A stretch of DNA of 64,000 nt from Haemonchus contortus (Eukaryota; Nematoda; Chromadorea; Rhabditida; Trichostrongylidae). Of this stretch, positions 11,201 to 22,400 are shown one piece after another. The stretch is from contig LS997565.1 in assembly GCA_000469685.2 (NCBI GenBank), forward strand, positions 35,189,145 through 35,253,144. Reading direction: 5' to 3'. How positions within the stretch are numbered: the stretch's first letter is position 1; each line of letters begins with the position of its first letter. Both the position numbers and the translations under genes were made by a program. Under the pieces are notes generated by a model. That model ran no database searches, was not told the origin of the DNA, and saw only the letters and a program-made list of their open reading frames with translations.

Positions 11201-14200
11201 CACTCGTCATAAATCTGATCTGATCACATTTGAGGAGTAGCACCGAATGACTTACCTTTGATGGCGAATGCAAGTGGATGTACGGTGTTATTCATTATTG
11301 TCATGTGATATGTGATATGTTCAAAATCGAAGGGAGCATTGAAAACCTGAGCAATCATTTCTTTCAGGGACTTTCAAGGTTATACACTTGTGATCGCTAA
11401 CAGCATGATCAACGTTTATTTAATGGGTACTAAGTGTGCTCAATAGAGCCTCTGTATTACTAAATTGGAATACTGAAAAGCCTGTCAGACTATGTAAGGT
11501 GCTCCTATCGTTGTATATAAAGGCGTTCAGCTTGGTATGGAAGCAGGAGAATATGTATAGACTGTATCGTCACGCCGCGCTTGCCATGCATCAAAGAAAG
11601 TCGGTGCACAGGAGATGGGTTGTTAACGTGATTCATGAAGAATTGCCTCGCGCTTAAACGCGAGTTCGAGTATAAATGCCATAGAAATCATTTTAAGGGA
11701 CTGCCTTTCTTGAACTGGAGCAAAGTGCTGGTTTTGCATAGTGAGCGTGTCTTTCTTTTGCTATTCTTTGTTCCCTTGGAAGTACACATCTGCAAGGTGC
11801 GCCATAAATATGGTAACGAAAAAATTGGTCATCAGAAACCGCAGTTCGTATTGATACATGATCGATTCTCGTGAGTTATTTACTGCACATCGCATCTACA
11901 AAACAATTACACGGTCATCTTATATAACCGTCTAATGTACTAATAAAGCTCGAAGACGCTTTGGCCGCTCATCGAAGGTGACAGTGTTTCTTAAGAAACA
12001 CTAGCCCGGACTTTTTCCAATGATTTCTTAGGAGCAGCAACAGTAGTGCGTTCTGGAGCGCAGACTTTCCTCTCCACTATGGACTATATCCAGCGATCTA
12101 ATGCGCTACACTCCGAAAAACTTGTAGGAAGATTGCGAGCTGAGATAATGCCGCGAACATTTCCTCAGCACCAGCCATGATCTTCTCCCATTTGTGAACA
12201 AGTGCGTCGCAGTTTTCAAATCGTACCTCTGAAGGAATCTTAAAACCTCAGCTGCACCTTTTCAGAGAACCCTTCTGAATGAGGTTCGGATTAAGATATG
12301 TACTTTTCTCGACCAAAACTTGCGATATCCTGTGATGGTAAAGATTCTAACCCACACCGTCATAAAAGGGGGAAAAAGGGACGAAAGACGATCTGACTTT
12401 TCTCAGCAGCTTCGCCACTCGTAGTGTGAAATATACGTGTACCCTGAGAACTCAACACTTTTTCAACGCAGAACACTCTTCAGTCAAAAAATTCTGTTGA
12501 AGCGCGGACGCGCGCAAGTAGCACACTGCATTTGTTTTTTCTCTCCAACTTCTTCTCGTCGAGAAGCCTATAAGGCATCCAATTCTATCTGTATACAACC
12601 GTGTTTACTCGGGGTAGTCTCTTCTCATCGGCGTAAAATATACAAACAAATCAGTACTAATTTTTCTGGCGTTTCTGTAAGTTCCGCAGCGCACTCATTT
12701 CAAAGGGATTCTATTCGAAAAATAGGTCGTATGTGGACAAGACGACTATTTTAAGGTTCATCGTTGCCCTGTCTACGCATCGAGTTTCAAGAGACTGTCA
12801 TATGGTAAAAGTTGGGGCTAGGAGCGATCCCGGAAAAGAACTCATCAAATGCGCCCACAGATGGAACGGTTGGTGGATGTAAGCGAAGCTTTACCATTTT
12901 TCGAAATTTGACGAATTGAGAGTACCAAGGTAGATATGTGGGCTAAGGTGTATAATAAATATAAGCGAAGGTGCAAATTCGAAGAAACCCTCCAAACAAG
13001 AGAGTTTCGGACGTACGAAAGGTTGTTGCCATATTTATGACGCACCCTTTAATTTGAAAAATCTGCCGAAATAACAAGAACGCCGGTCAATTCTTTTTCA
13101 GTTTAGAATGGGTAATTAATTCACTACTCAGATATCCTTAACAGAGGCTATAACCTCGTGCTCAGAATGGTAACGAGTGTCTTGGTTAATGCACACTAGA
13201 AACCCTCAACCTGGGAACTAGAAAATGATAACGAACTTTTCGTGATCTCTTATTTTAGTAGTAATGGTAGTTGGGAGGGCAGAGTCATAACCGGTATCTA
13301 GATCCAAGTAACAGAATTATCCGGGAACTTATCGTGAAAGTTCCGAGGGGCAGAGTCATAACCGGTATCTAGATTCGAGTAACAGAATTATCGGGAACTT
13401 ATCGTGAAAATTCCGAGAAGTTCCAGAGGATAGTTCAAATTCAGTAGGAATACAGGCGGCTAGAGGTGAACACTTATGGTGAGTCGCAGGACTGGACTCC
13501 GTCTGCGGGGGGTGGGACTGGCACAAAAAGTCGAATCGGACTAGAGCGCTAAAGTTACGTAGGAGTACAGGAGGCAAGATGGGAACGCTGATGGTAAGTG
13601 GCAGGACTAGCCTCCGCCCACAGGAAGCGTGGCGTGAGCGGATGTATTCGGTTCGGATCAGTTAAACCTTCAGCAGGTCATCATTTTGAAGATAAACAGC
13701 AACAAATCGAGGCTTCTAATTATAGGCATAAGCATCGGCACATACTGAATACTACTTGCATGCCCTGTAGGTCCTCTGTCAGTATCGTTTGTGACATTTC
13801 TATCATAAAGAGGAGGGAAGCCCTTCGTCAGCCGGGCGACCCGACTTGTAATACTGTAAACCACTAAACATTCGAATACAGTAAATGTGTTGCGCAAAAT
13901 GGAAAAACACACACGTACCACTTTATCGAGTGGACGGAAGATAATTTCGTTGATATTTACTTCTGGATCAAGAGCAACGTTTTCAATACCGGGGCCCTCT
14001 TCGATCCTATAGAAGCTTTCTGTGAGCATTGGATTCTTCCCCTCAAATCGCTTTGCTCCTAGAAATGTTTGCCATTAGAATAGAACCATCGTTGCATTTA
14101 TGATTTTGAAAAAAACTCTAGCGAAATATGATATCAGCGTTCTACAAATTTCTTCTAGATGTAAGAGGCTTTTGATTTTGCGCGGAAGTTCACGAGTTTC

Positions 14201-15634
14201 TCTGTTAAAAGGGGAACTCAAGAATTTCCTTGTCTCGGTGAAATGCCAGGTGGTTTGAAATGAAGTATCGTGCTCCAAGCTACTCGTCTGCAGGAATAAT
14301 TTTTCGTAATCTATCAGCTAATAACGGGGCTGAAGCGAGCTTAGCGTTCTCTTTCGTGTCTATGCGTTTGGAGCGAGCTTGAAAGGAGAGCCCTTGCTTT
14401 CAAGTGCTTGGACCATCAATGAGTGAAATTGTGATTCGTCCTATTCTTGGTGCAGGACTAGAAACAAATTGTAATACGAAGGAGTGCAGAAAAGCTTAAA
14501 ATGGGTGTTATCCATTTCCTGATTTGAACAATAGTAAGCGCACACTTTACCAATCACAGCATCTCAGGGAGATTCAAAGATTAAACCACTGCAAAATCAG
14601 TCGTCTATGACAGCAGAAGGTTAGAGGTATCTGTTTATGTGAATCTCACAAATTTGTATTTTTTTTGCTTTTTGCCAAGATATTTACTGTTGTATGGACC
14701 TGCGTAAAAATCATCCAGTCTTTTTTCTTTTGCTTGTTAAGCGACTGCTCTTGAACTTTTTCGAGACAGCTTATTCTTAGAGCAGTCAGCGCTCAAATCG
14801 AATGTCAGGCTGGGAGGGAACTGAATGATTTTCGCGCTGAAGACGTGGCTTGCATGGATATATGGCTGTTGTCAAACGTTAAAGGGACGACTCAGCATAG
14901 TTGTTGTTTGAGTGCATTCTCTTGAATAGGCCTCCCTATTCGATTTTTTAGGGAGCATGCTACGCTACGTTGCTGTCGTTGCTGTATCGCTACCAGTGAA
15001 TATCTTAACTCATAGGAATAACTCTCAGATGAGGTCGATGTTCAGACTAGATTCCGCAAAACGACGCACTGGTGATACAGAGCGGGTTGTTTTTATTGTG
15101 ATTTAGAGTGAGTTGTTTTTTATCGAGAGTGTATCTAATGTTGGTCAATGAAACTCCCGTGCTGGCTACTTTCTTGCTAACCCGTATTTAGCTACAAGGA
15201 GAGATGCAAGTACAAAAAATGACTCGAAATTCGAATAATAAGGTCATAAATTGAATAATTGCGTAATTGCAGCACCGGAAAAACTGATTGTTCGTTTGAG
15301 ATTCCGTTGTGAGCGTCTGCATGGTATGATTGAGGTTATATACTACAGCTGTATTCTCAGAAGTCACACCAGAAAAAAATCGCTTCAGCAGCAGTAACCT
15401 GATGAACTTACTAGATTCTACTGTATTCGTGCGCTATTATTGCTTCAGATTTAAGACTATTATCACATTTTCGGTTGCTTGCTGTCTATACCCTAGCAAT
15501 CGTCTATACCATACATTCCCTGCGCAGGAATCACAAGAATACATGAGACTCAATGCATTTTTACCTTTGATATCTGAAGTGCTCGTTGCCGGCACAGCTT
15601 GTCCGCTTTCCAATGGCGTTGAGAGGTAGTCGCT
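8205..15634 (-). CDS. Multi-exon gene of unknown function (3' part)
   Basis: Five minus-strand exons join with matching phases: 15,634-15,565 (contains RLPLNAIGKRTSCAGNEHF), 14,457-14,414 (PAPRIGRITISLID), 14,058-13,919 (46 codons with FYRIEEGPGIENVALDPEV), 8,410-8,312 (33 codons with HDIYGGRDRIVFEWVLLQRF) and 8,258-8,205 (17 codons ending in TEGCV and a stop). Acceptors are TTTGCAG, TTTCTAG, TTTCTAG, TTTACAG and TTTCGAG. A polyadenylation signal AATAAA lies on the minus strand at 8,174-8,179, 26 bases past the stop. The protein looks globular and conserved, but the family was not recognised. The 5' end was not found. The ~5.5-kb last-but-one intron holds mobile elements and an opposite-strand gene. 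Joining 13,919 to 8,410 rests on phase alone. Confidence 0.6.
8694..9312. mobile_element. MITE family copy (AGGCACC-TIR family)
   Basis: The interior shares a block (CGATGTCACGTCAGGCGAGTG, then ACACAATCAGCTGATCG) with copies at 42,760-43,395 and, inverted, at 55,295-55,960. The right end (TTATCGTGAACTGTGCCT) matches the terminal repeat of the 55.3-kb copy; the left terminus is decayed. The interior has no transposase. A C-only run lies near 9,161-9,176. Confidence 0.7.
9432..11657 (+). CDS. Multi-exon gene of unknown function, near complete
   Basis: Plus-strand exons join in phase: 9,432-9,560 (starts MKIRSSVKNGQREATL, donor AAG|GTAAGC), 9,988-10,110 (contains YMVSALLLDELGSVDLTSIL), 10,178-10,207, 10,288-10,458 (57 codons with ERWCFYSIDYLLHLLTLNC), a 25-base micro-exon 10,594-10,618, 10,801-10,857 (FLHTQIISGGAVFTEAAI), 10,929-11,051 (PHMTVYDYIRNFVFSQL), 11,104-11,160, 11,368-11,426 (DFQGYTLVIANSMINVYLM), a 13-base micro-exon about 11,476-11,488, and a terminal exon from about 11,528 to the stop at 11,657 (ends VIHEELPRA). 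The 11,160 to 11,368 junction does not fit in phase, so an exon is missing or misjudged there. No signal peptide is obvious and the family was not recognised. The start at 9,432 is the first Met of an exon that may extend upstream. Confidence 0.55.
11790..13047. mobile_element. Possible DNA transposon with ~25-bp TIRs
   Basis: The left end AAGGTGCGCCATAAATATGG and the right end, read on the minus strand, AGGGTGCGTCATAAATATGG face each other 1.26 kb apart, the size of a Tc1/mariner element. A minus-strand fragment near 12,170-12,220 (HKWEKIMAGAEEMF) vaguely resembles the C-terminal end of mariner-type transposases. No catalytic residues were identified. It lies just beyond the stop of the plus-strand gene ending at 11,657. 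Confidence 0.45.
13270..13865 (+). mobile_element. Copy of the ~144-bp unit element with terminus
   Basis: Units with landmarks TACAGGCGGC, ACACTTATGGTGAGT and GGACTCCGTCTGC repeat from about 13,270 to 13,630. The copy ends with AGGAGGGAAGCC followed by GCCGGGCGACCCGACTTGTA, the same terminal motif that closes the large element at 63,737-63,784. A 60-base duplication (GGGCAGAGTCATAACCGG) occurs at 13,280 and 13,349. Confidence 0.65.
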
Positions 15635-16789
15635 CTGCAAACATTCCCTTTGACATAGCCCGTCCGTTTTGAACAATTTTGAACACGCCAAGTGTTTGTT
15701 ATTGTTTATGAAAAGGTATAGTCTGATTGACCAGAGCTATAAGCAAGATTCTTCCTTACGTGAAATATGTGAAAGTCGCCAGATTAGCACAGAAAAACCC
15801 TACCCGATTCTACCGTTGACAAAACTCGGTCACGCCGCGCACGTCGCACAACCAGCAAGTTCGAAATGTCAGCTTCTAATGGTGGGAAGTTTCTGCGACT
15901 CAGATTGTTTCCCCGCGCGTGGACATTCGAATACAACATGGAGTGCATCGATGCTAAAGCAATTCGGCGCGTTTCTGGTCAACCGTCCACGATTCCACAC
16001 ATCCTCCTTTGTTCTCTTCATGGAAAGTTTGCTCAACATGCAGTGACAAGGTTGATTCCTATCGAGGTATTAGACTTTGCCTTTCTACGCAAATCTTTTG
16101 TTTCTAATCATTCTTGCTTCTAAGACGTGTCTTCATCCTCAAGGAATTTCCCTTATTGGTCAATACATAGGTGGATAAAGGACTCATACTGTTGTCTAAT
16201 TATTTAAGTCTATCTAGACTGTGTGTTCTGTTTTGCATTCTAATGTCCGAGCATGGGAAACAATTACAATCAAATAACCTTTTAGAAGCATCGCAACGAC
16301 ATATTGGAACGACGATGCATTGCGCCGAACGTCACCCTGACAATAGGACCAGAGCACACTCCTTTGAAGAGTTTCACATTCGTACATACGGAACGGAATG
16401 GAATGAATGGATGAAGATCGCCATCCATCCTGCATTCTAACATTATGTTAGTTCGCAGTTTCAGAAATCCTCAATGAACATGAGTGGCTGGCAACACTGT
16501 TGCTTCAAATTAGGATCGGAGCAACGTCTCCCCCGCGATGAACTGTTTTCAACTGCATGGGATATACCACCTCACCAAAGATTCTGAGAGGAAAATGTCA
16601 AATCACCTTGATGCGGTCAACGTCCGGGGCCCGGATGTGGGTAAATTCGTGTGCCCGGAGATATACGCGGCAATTCGTGGCCGATTTGAAAGACACTGAA
16701 GCCTCTCATTGGGGCACAGGTTTAAGGTAAAGAGGAATTTTAGGATCAGCTGACCCTACTGATCTACACTACTTCAAATTTGGTCGCTG
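15635..16789. other. Intergenic or intronic; one weak exon candidate
   Basis: A possible upstream exon of the minus-strand gene ending at 8,205 lies near 15,765-15,804 (GFSVLIWRLSHIS, donor TTCAC|GTAAGG); its phase fits the exon starting at 15,634, but the acceptor is weak. No mobile element or RNA gene was recognised in the remainder. Confidence 0.3.
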
Positions 16790-16849
16790 ATGATCACCTG
16801 TATCACCTGTCGTCACCTGTATCACCTGCCGACCATCGATTTCCTCGAG

Positions 16850-18110
16850 CGGGCGTCAGTGACGCCTCCATTCCTCCCTGTCACGAGCCAGAGTGGTCCA
16901 TTGAATCGTCCTCGCTTCAGGGACACGAGGTCTAACAAACCTTTCGTTCAGAGCTTCCGTGAAGAAGTAAGATCGTCTCGTCGGCGGCCGACCTAGAGTT
17001 TGTTTGATGTCCCGAGGGATCCACTCAGTAACCGCCCTGGTCCAGCGGTCATCATCATATCTCGTAACGTGTCCGGCCGACCTGATTCAATTTCTTGTCA
17101 ATGACATCCCTTATTATCGTTGGATAACGGAACTCGGGATTGCGAATTCCCTTCTGCCCTTGCGTGTAAGGGGGGATCTTAGCATCGCCCTTTCCAAAGC
17201 GCGTTCAGTATCGCTGACAGCATGCTCATCCTGCTTTCAGAGTCCAAGTCGTCGAGGCGTACGTCAAAGCAGGAAAGGCAGCAATGTCGAAAAGGTGAGC
17301 GCGGAGCCGTGTGTGTGTACGTTCATGTGATTCAAGCAGCGCGCGGCAAATTGTGCGGCGAAATTCATAGCAATTCTAAGGACTTTAGCGCTTAATATTG
17401 AGGCCCTAATTTGAAGAAGAGTAGATTAGAAGGATCACCTGGTCGGAGTAATCTACTCTATTTTAAAGTTGTGCCCTAACAGTAGGCGCCAGGGTCGTTT
17501 GAATGGCCACGAATTTCGCCGCGCAATTCGCCGCACGCGGCTCGAATCGCACGAATGTACCGTACCCCCGTGTAACCAGATGTCTTTTGTCTTCTTCACT
17601 ACTCCCTCGATGTTCTTGAATGCCTCCCCCTCAGCGCGTTCCCTTCTACACAGCTCCGGAGTGAGGTCGCTCATCATGTTAACTTCCCGACCTAGATACG
17701 CATAGCTAGAGCATTCGGAGAAAATCGTTCTGCTTAGCTTGTAGGGAGCATCAGGTACCAATCCGTTTTTCATGAACTTCGTCTTTAGTCTCAAGCCAAT
17801 CTTCCCTTAAGCACTGCCAAGCTCGCCCAGCATTCGTTCCGTCTGCTCGATTTTCGATGCTATAAGCACGATGTCATGTACAAAGCAGAGGTATGCAGAT
17901 AGAGGCCGTCAACATTCAATCTCAGATCTTACTATTTTAAATGACGCATGTTATTCTCAAAAGCGGCACTGAAAAGTGTGGACGAAATGGTATCGTCCTA
18001 ATACCTCTCTTCAAGATGATAATGAGTTCCTTGTAGAATGGTGAAATTCTGATCGTTTAATCGTCGTAGAGCTCGCGAAGCATCTTTATATATGACCCTT
18101 GATGATAGGC
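16850..18110 (-). pseudogene. RTE-type LINE relic, interrupted
   Basis: Read on the minus strand, the same RTE blocks as at 2.7-3.5 kb appear in order: a start like ATGCTTCGCGAGCTCTACGA near 18,080, TKFMKNGLVPDAPYKLS with YAYLGREVNMM near 17,700, AFKNIEGVVKKTKDIW near 17,600, and a TEWIPRD(I/V)K-like block near 17,000. A segment at about 17,285-17,565 breaks the order. It shares TAGGCGCCA and GCCACGAATTTCGCC with 18,104-18,145 and looks like a separate insertion. Frames are disrupted throughout. Confidence 0.8.
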
Positions 18111-18713
18111 GCCATTCAGATTGCCACGAATTTCGCCCTCCACTTTTGCGCGTGCATCTCCGGACGCAGGAAGGTCCTGTCTCCCGGGAGCCGATGTACA
18201 GTGTCTTTATGTACTAGTAAAAGATACTTCAAAATGTAATCAGTGCTAAAGCAAGGTGAGGCAATGCCATGGAAACAAAGCGATGCCGCGACTATTAATC
18301 TACTTTTATTTCTATACTTTCTTTTATTAAATTTATTTTAGTTACTGTAAGGTCGTTCTCAAACACCGCAATGATTCTGCTTCTTCCATTCAGCCATAGT
18401 TCTATCCCTGTCCGATCGCCGATGTGTGTCAGAGATTACAAGCGAGTAATATCACTCATTGTTCGTATGCTTCAAGAAATACTTCCCCGAAACTTTCGCT
18501 CCACTAAAGTGGCAAAGGTTTTCGTGCCTGCTATATTTCTACCACTTTTTGTGGCTGTTTTCAAATATATTGCCGTTCTTCATTACGGCACCGGTGCAGC
18601 GATGTGAAGTGCAGAAAAAATGTCGATTCCTACGGAATCAATGATAGGATTGAACATCTTTCAAACAGAAGAGCATACAAATGGGAGCGTCATTCCAAAA
18701 ATGCATAAGCTTC

Positions 18714-18980
18714 TCAGGTCCGAGCTGCACTGCACGAGTGGTCCTCCAGTTTGAAGAAATTCATGTCGTGCCATCTCTCTGGATGAAGCATCACTGGGTC
18801 CATATAACACCCAGTATTTCCCAAAGCTAATTTATTCCAAATACTCGGAGATAGCCCAGCAAAATGATCGGAATAAGTTGGATGCGAAATCACATCTTTC
18901 GACGCACTACACAGCGGTTCTTGAGCCTGTGTCGAATCGGATGAATATCGCCTTGAAGCAAAGGCAGTAAGGCAGGCACT
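18714..18980 (-). CDS. Terminal exon, probably of the repeat-protein gene
   Basis: An 89-codon minus-strand open segment ends in TGA. Its last third (GNTGCYMDPVMLHPERW, then NFFKLEDHSC) looks like a folded, conserved domain, unlike the charged repeats upstream. The exon start at 18,980 (acceptor TGTGTGAG) is the in-frame choice and has phase 0, which matches a donor (AAAAAG|GTATTA) at 19,424 at the end of the repeat exon. It could instead be the last exon of an independent gene. The family was not recognised. Confidence 0.45.
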   Translation of the reverse strand, partial: SACLTAFASRRYSSDSTQAQEPLCSASKDVISHPTYSDHFAGLSPSIWNKLALGNTGCYMDPVMLHPERWHDMNFFKLEDHSCSAART

Positions 18981-19423
18981 CTCACACAGTTATATCTTCA
19001 TAATTGCAAGGAATGAAGCCATACAAGTTGCCTTCTCGAACGAATTGGGGCTAAGTTTTTAGACAGCATTCATTTGATTTCCATAATTTCGCCTAATCTT
19101 GTCGCATCTTTACGGTGAACTTAGGCGAAGATTTACTTCGCTCTGCAAGGCAGTGCATATGCCCCACCTAGATGAATAATCAAGAAACCAATAACAGAAA
19201 TACAAAATTAGGTGTTAAAACGGCGTAATGGGATGGTGTGATGATGTTTTGAAATTTGTTCCAGTCGAAAAATGTAGAAGAGATACATCAGGTGGTCGTG
19301 AGGCTTACAAAGTTAGCTACTACATTCTACCCGAGTACAAGCTCCTTCGGATAGGAACATATGTCCATTCGACCCAGAGAAAAGTAACGCTCGGAGAAGG
19401 AGAATACGAAGTGAAAGTAATAC

Positions 19424-22400
19424 CTTTTTCTCTTGTCGTTTCGAAAGTCTTCTTTGAATTTCTTTCTCGCTCGAAACTTCATCACGGTTCGTCTCTAGCG
19501 CTTCCTGATTGGGCAGAGCGGATGCTCTCTCGGATTTCGGACGTCTTACCTGTCTAGACGATTTCCTCTCTCCTGATACTGCCCTGTCCTTGACCATTTC
19601 TTGGTCGACTGCCATAGTACCGGCTGAAGCGCTGCTTGCCTCGATCACATCTTTCGTCGACCCTTGCTCACATGTGACGTGACCATCCTTGATTTCTTCA
19701 TGTTCGGCAGCGGTGGCATTTGCCTCAACAGTGCTTGCTCTTCCGATATCCTTGGACAGTGATTCCTCCACACCACTTCCTCTAGCTTCCCTGACTACCA
19801 TCGCACTGGCAGCTGTAGGCTCTGCACCTACAATAGCTGCATTGGCCACGTCTTTAAATAATCCTGCTTGGAGACCACCTGCCTTGCGGTCCATCACTTC
19901 TTGCGACTCCTCGCCGGTAGGTTCTGCTGCAACGGTACCAGCTTTGGAAAGGCGCTTCACTGTACCTTGCTCCACTTCACCTGCTGTCTTGTGATCCTTC
20001 ACTTCCTCTGACTGCGCCGCCGATAGTTCTGCTGCCGCTCTACGTGCTCTGGCCAAGTCCTTGCCTTCCTCTGTTTCACTCTTTGTCTTGCGATCTTTCA
20101 CTTCCTCTGATTGCGCAGCCGATAGTTCTGCTGCCGCACTTCGCGCTTTAGCCAAGTCCTTGCCTTCCTCTGTTTCACTCTTTGTCTTGCGATCTTTCAC
20201 TTCCTCTGATTGCGCAGCCGATAGTTCTGCCGCCGCACTTCGCGCTTTAGCCAAGTCCCTGCCTTCCTCTGTTTCACTCTTTGTCTTGCGATCCTTCACT
20301 TCCTCTGACTTGCGCAGCCGATAGTTCTGCCGCCGCTCTTCGTGCTCTGGCCAAGTCCTTGCCTTCCTCTGTTTCACTCTTTGTCTTGCGATCCTTTCAC
20401 TTCCTCTGACTGCGCAGCCGATAGTTCTGCTGCCGCTCTACGTGCTCTGGCCAAGTCCTTGCCTTCCTCTGTTTCACTCTTTGTCTTGCGATCCTTCACT
20501 TCCTTCTGACTGCGCAGCCGATAGTTCTGCTGCCGCTCTACGTGCTTTAGCCAAGTCCTTGCCTTCCTCTGTTTCACTCTTTGTCTTGCGATCCTTCACT
20601 TCCTCTGACTGCGCAGCCGATAGTTCCGCCGCCGCTCTACGTGCTTTAGCCAAGTCCTTGCCTTCCTCTGTTTCACTCTTCGTCTTGCGATCTTTCACTT
20701 CCTCTGACTGCGCAGCCGATAGTTCCGCCGCCGCTCTACGTGCTTTAGCCAAGTCCTTGCCTTCCTCTGTTTCACTCTTTGTCTTGCGATCCTTCACTTC
20801 CTCTGACTGCGCAGCCGATAGTTCCGCCGCCGCTCTACGTGCTTTAGCCAAGTCCTTGCCTTCCTCTGTTTCACTCTTTGTCTTGTGATCCTTCACTTCC
20901 TCTGACTGCGCTGCCGATAGTTCTGCTGCAGCTCTACGTGCTCTGGCCAAGTCCTTGCCTTCCTCTGTTTCACTCTTTGTCTTGCGATCCTTCACTTCCT
21001 CTGACTGCGCAGCCGATAGTTCTGCTGCCGCTCTACGTGCTCTGGCCAAGTCCTTGCCTTCCTCTGTTTCACTCTTTGTCTTGCGATCTTTCACTTCCTC
21101 TGACTGCGCAGCCGATAGTTCCGCCGCCGCTCTACGTGCTCTGGCCAAGTCCTTGCCTTCCTCTGTTTCACTCTTTGTCTTGCGATCTTTCACTTCCTCT
21201 GACTGCGCAGCCGATAGTTCCGCCGCCGCTCTACGTGCTTTAGCCAAGTCCTTGCCTTCCTCTGTTTCACTCTTTGTCTTGTGATCCTTCACTTCCTCTG
21301 ACTGCGCTGCCGATAGTTCTGCTGCAGCTCTACGTGCTCTGGCCAAGTCCTTGCCTTCCTCTGTTTCACTCTTTGTCTTGCGATCCTTCACTTCCTCTGA
21401 CTGCGCAGCCGATAGTTCTGCTGCCGCTTTACGTGCTTTAGCCAGGTCCTTGCCTTCCTCTGTTTCACTCTTTGTCTTGCGATCCTTCACTTCCTCTGAC
21501 TGCGCAGCCGATAGTTCTGCTGCCGCTTTACGTGCTTTAGCCAGGTCCTTGCCTTCCTCTGTTTCACTCTTTGTCTTGCGATCCTTCACTTCCTCTGACT
21601 GCGCAGCCGATAGTTCTGCTGCCGCTTTACGTGCTTTAGCCAGGTCTTTGCCTTCCTCTGTTTCACTTGCTGTCTTGCGATCTTTTACTTCCTCTGACTG
21701 CGCAGCCGATAGTTCCGCCGCCGCTCTACGTGCTCTGGCCAAGTCCTTGCCTTCCTCTGTTTCACTCTTTGTCTTGCGATCTTTCACTTCCTCTGACTGC
21801 GCAGCCGATAGTTCCGCCGCCGCTCTACGTGCTTTAGCCAAGTCCTTGCCTTCCTCTGTTTCACTCTTCGTCTTGCGATCTTTCACTTCCTCTGACTGCG
21901 CAGCCGATAGTTCCGCCGCCGCTCTACGTGCTTTAGCCAAGTCCTTGCCTTCCTCTGTTTCACTCTTTGTCTTGCGATCCTTCACTTCCTCTGACTGCGC
22001 AGCCGATAGTTCCGCCGCCGCTCTACGTGCTTTAGCCAAGTCCTTGCCTTCCTCTGTTTCACTCTTTGTCTTGTGATCCTTCACTTCCTCTGACTGCGCT
22101 GCCGATAGTTCTGCTGCAGCTCTACGTGCTCTGGCCAAGTCCTTGCCTTCCTCTGTTTCACTCTTTGTCTTGCGATCCTTCACTTCCTCTGACTGCGCAG
22201 CCGATAGTTCTGCTGCCGCTCTACGTGCTCTGGCCAAGTCCTTGCCTTCCTCTGTTTCACTCTTTGTCTTGCGATCTTTCACTTCCTCTGACTGCGCAGC
22301 CGATAGTTCCGCCGCCGCTCTACGTGCTCTGGCCAAGTCCTTGCCTTCCTCTGTTTCACTCTTTGTCTTGCGATCTTTCACTTCCTCTGACTGCGCAGCC

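Noticed and set aside
14953..15116. Plus-strand segment ending KRRTGDTERVVFIVI, receptor-like
   Set aside because: Good acceptor, but no partner exons, and it lies in an intron of the minus-strand gene. Receptor motifs are absent.
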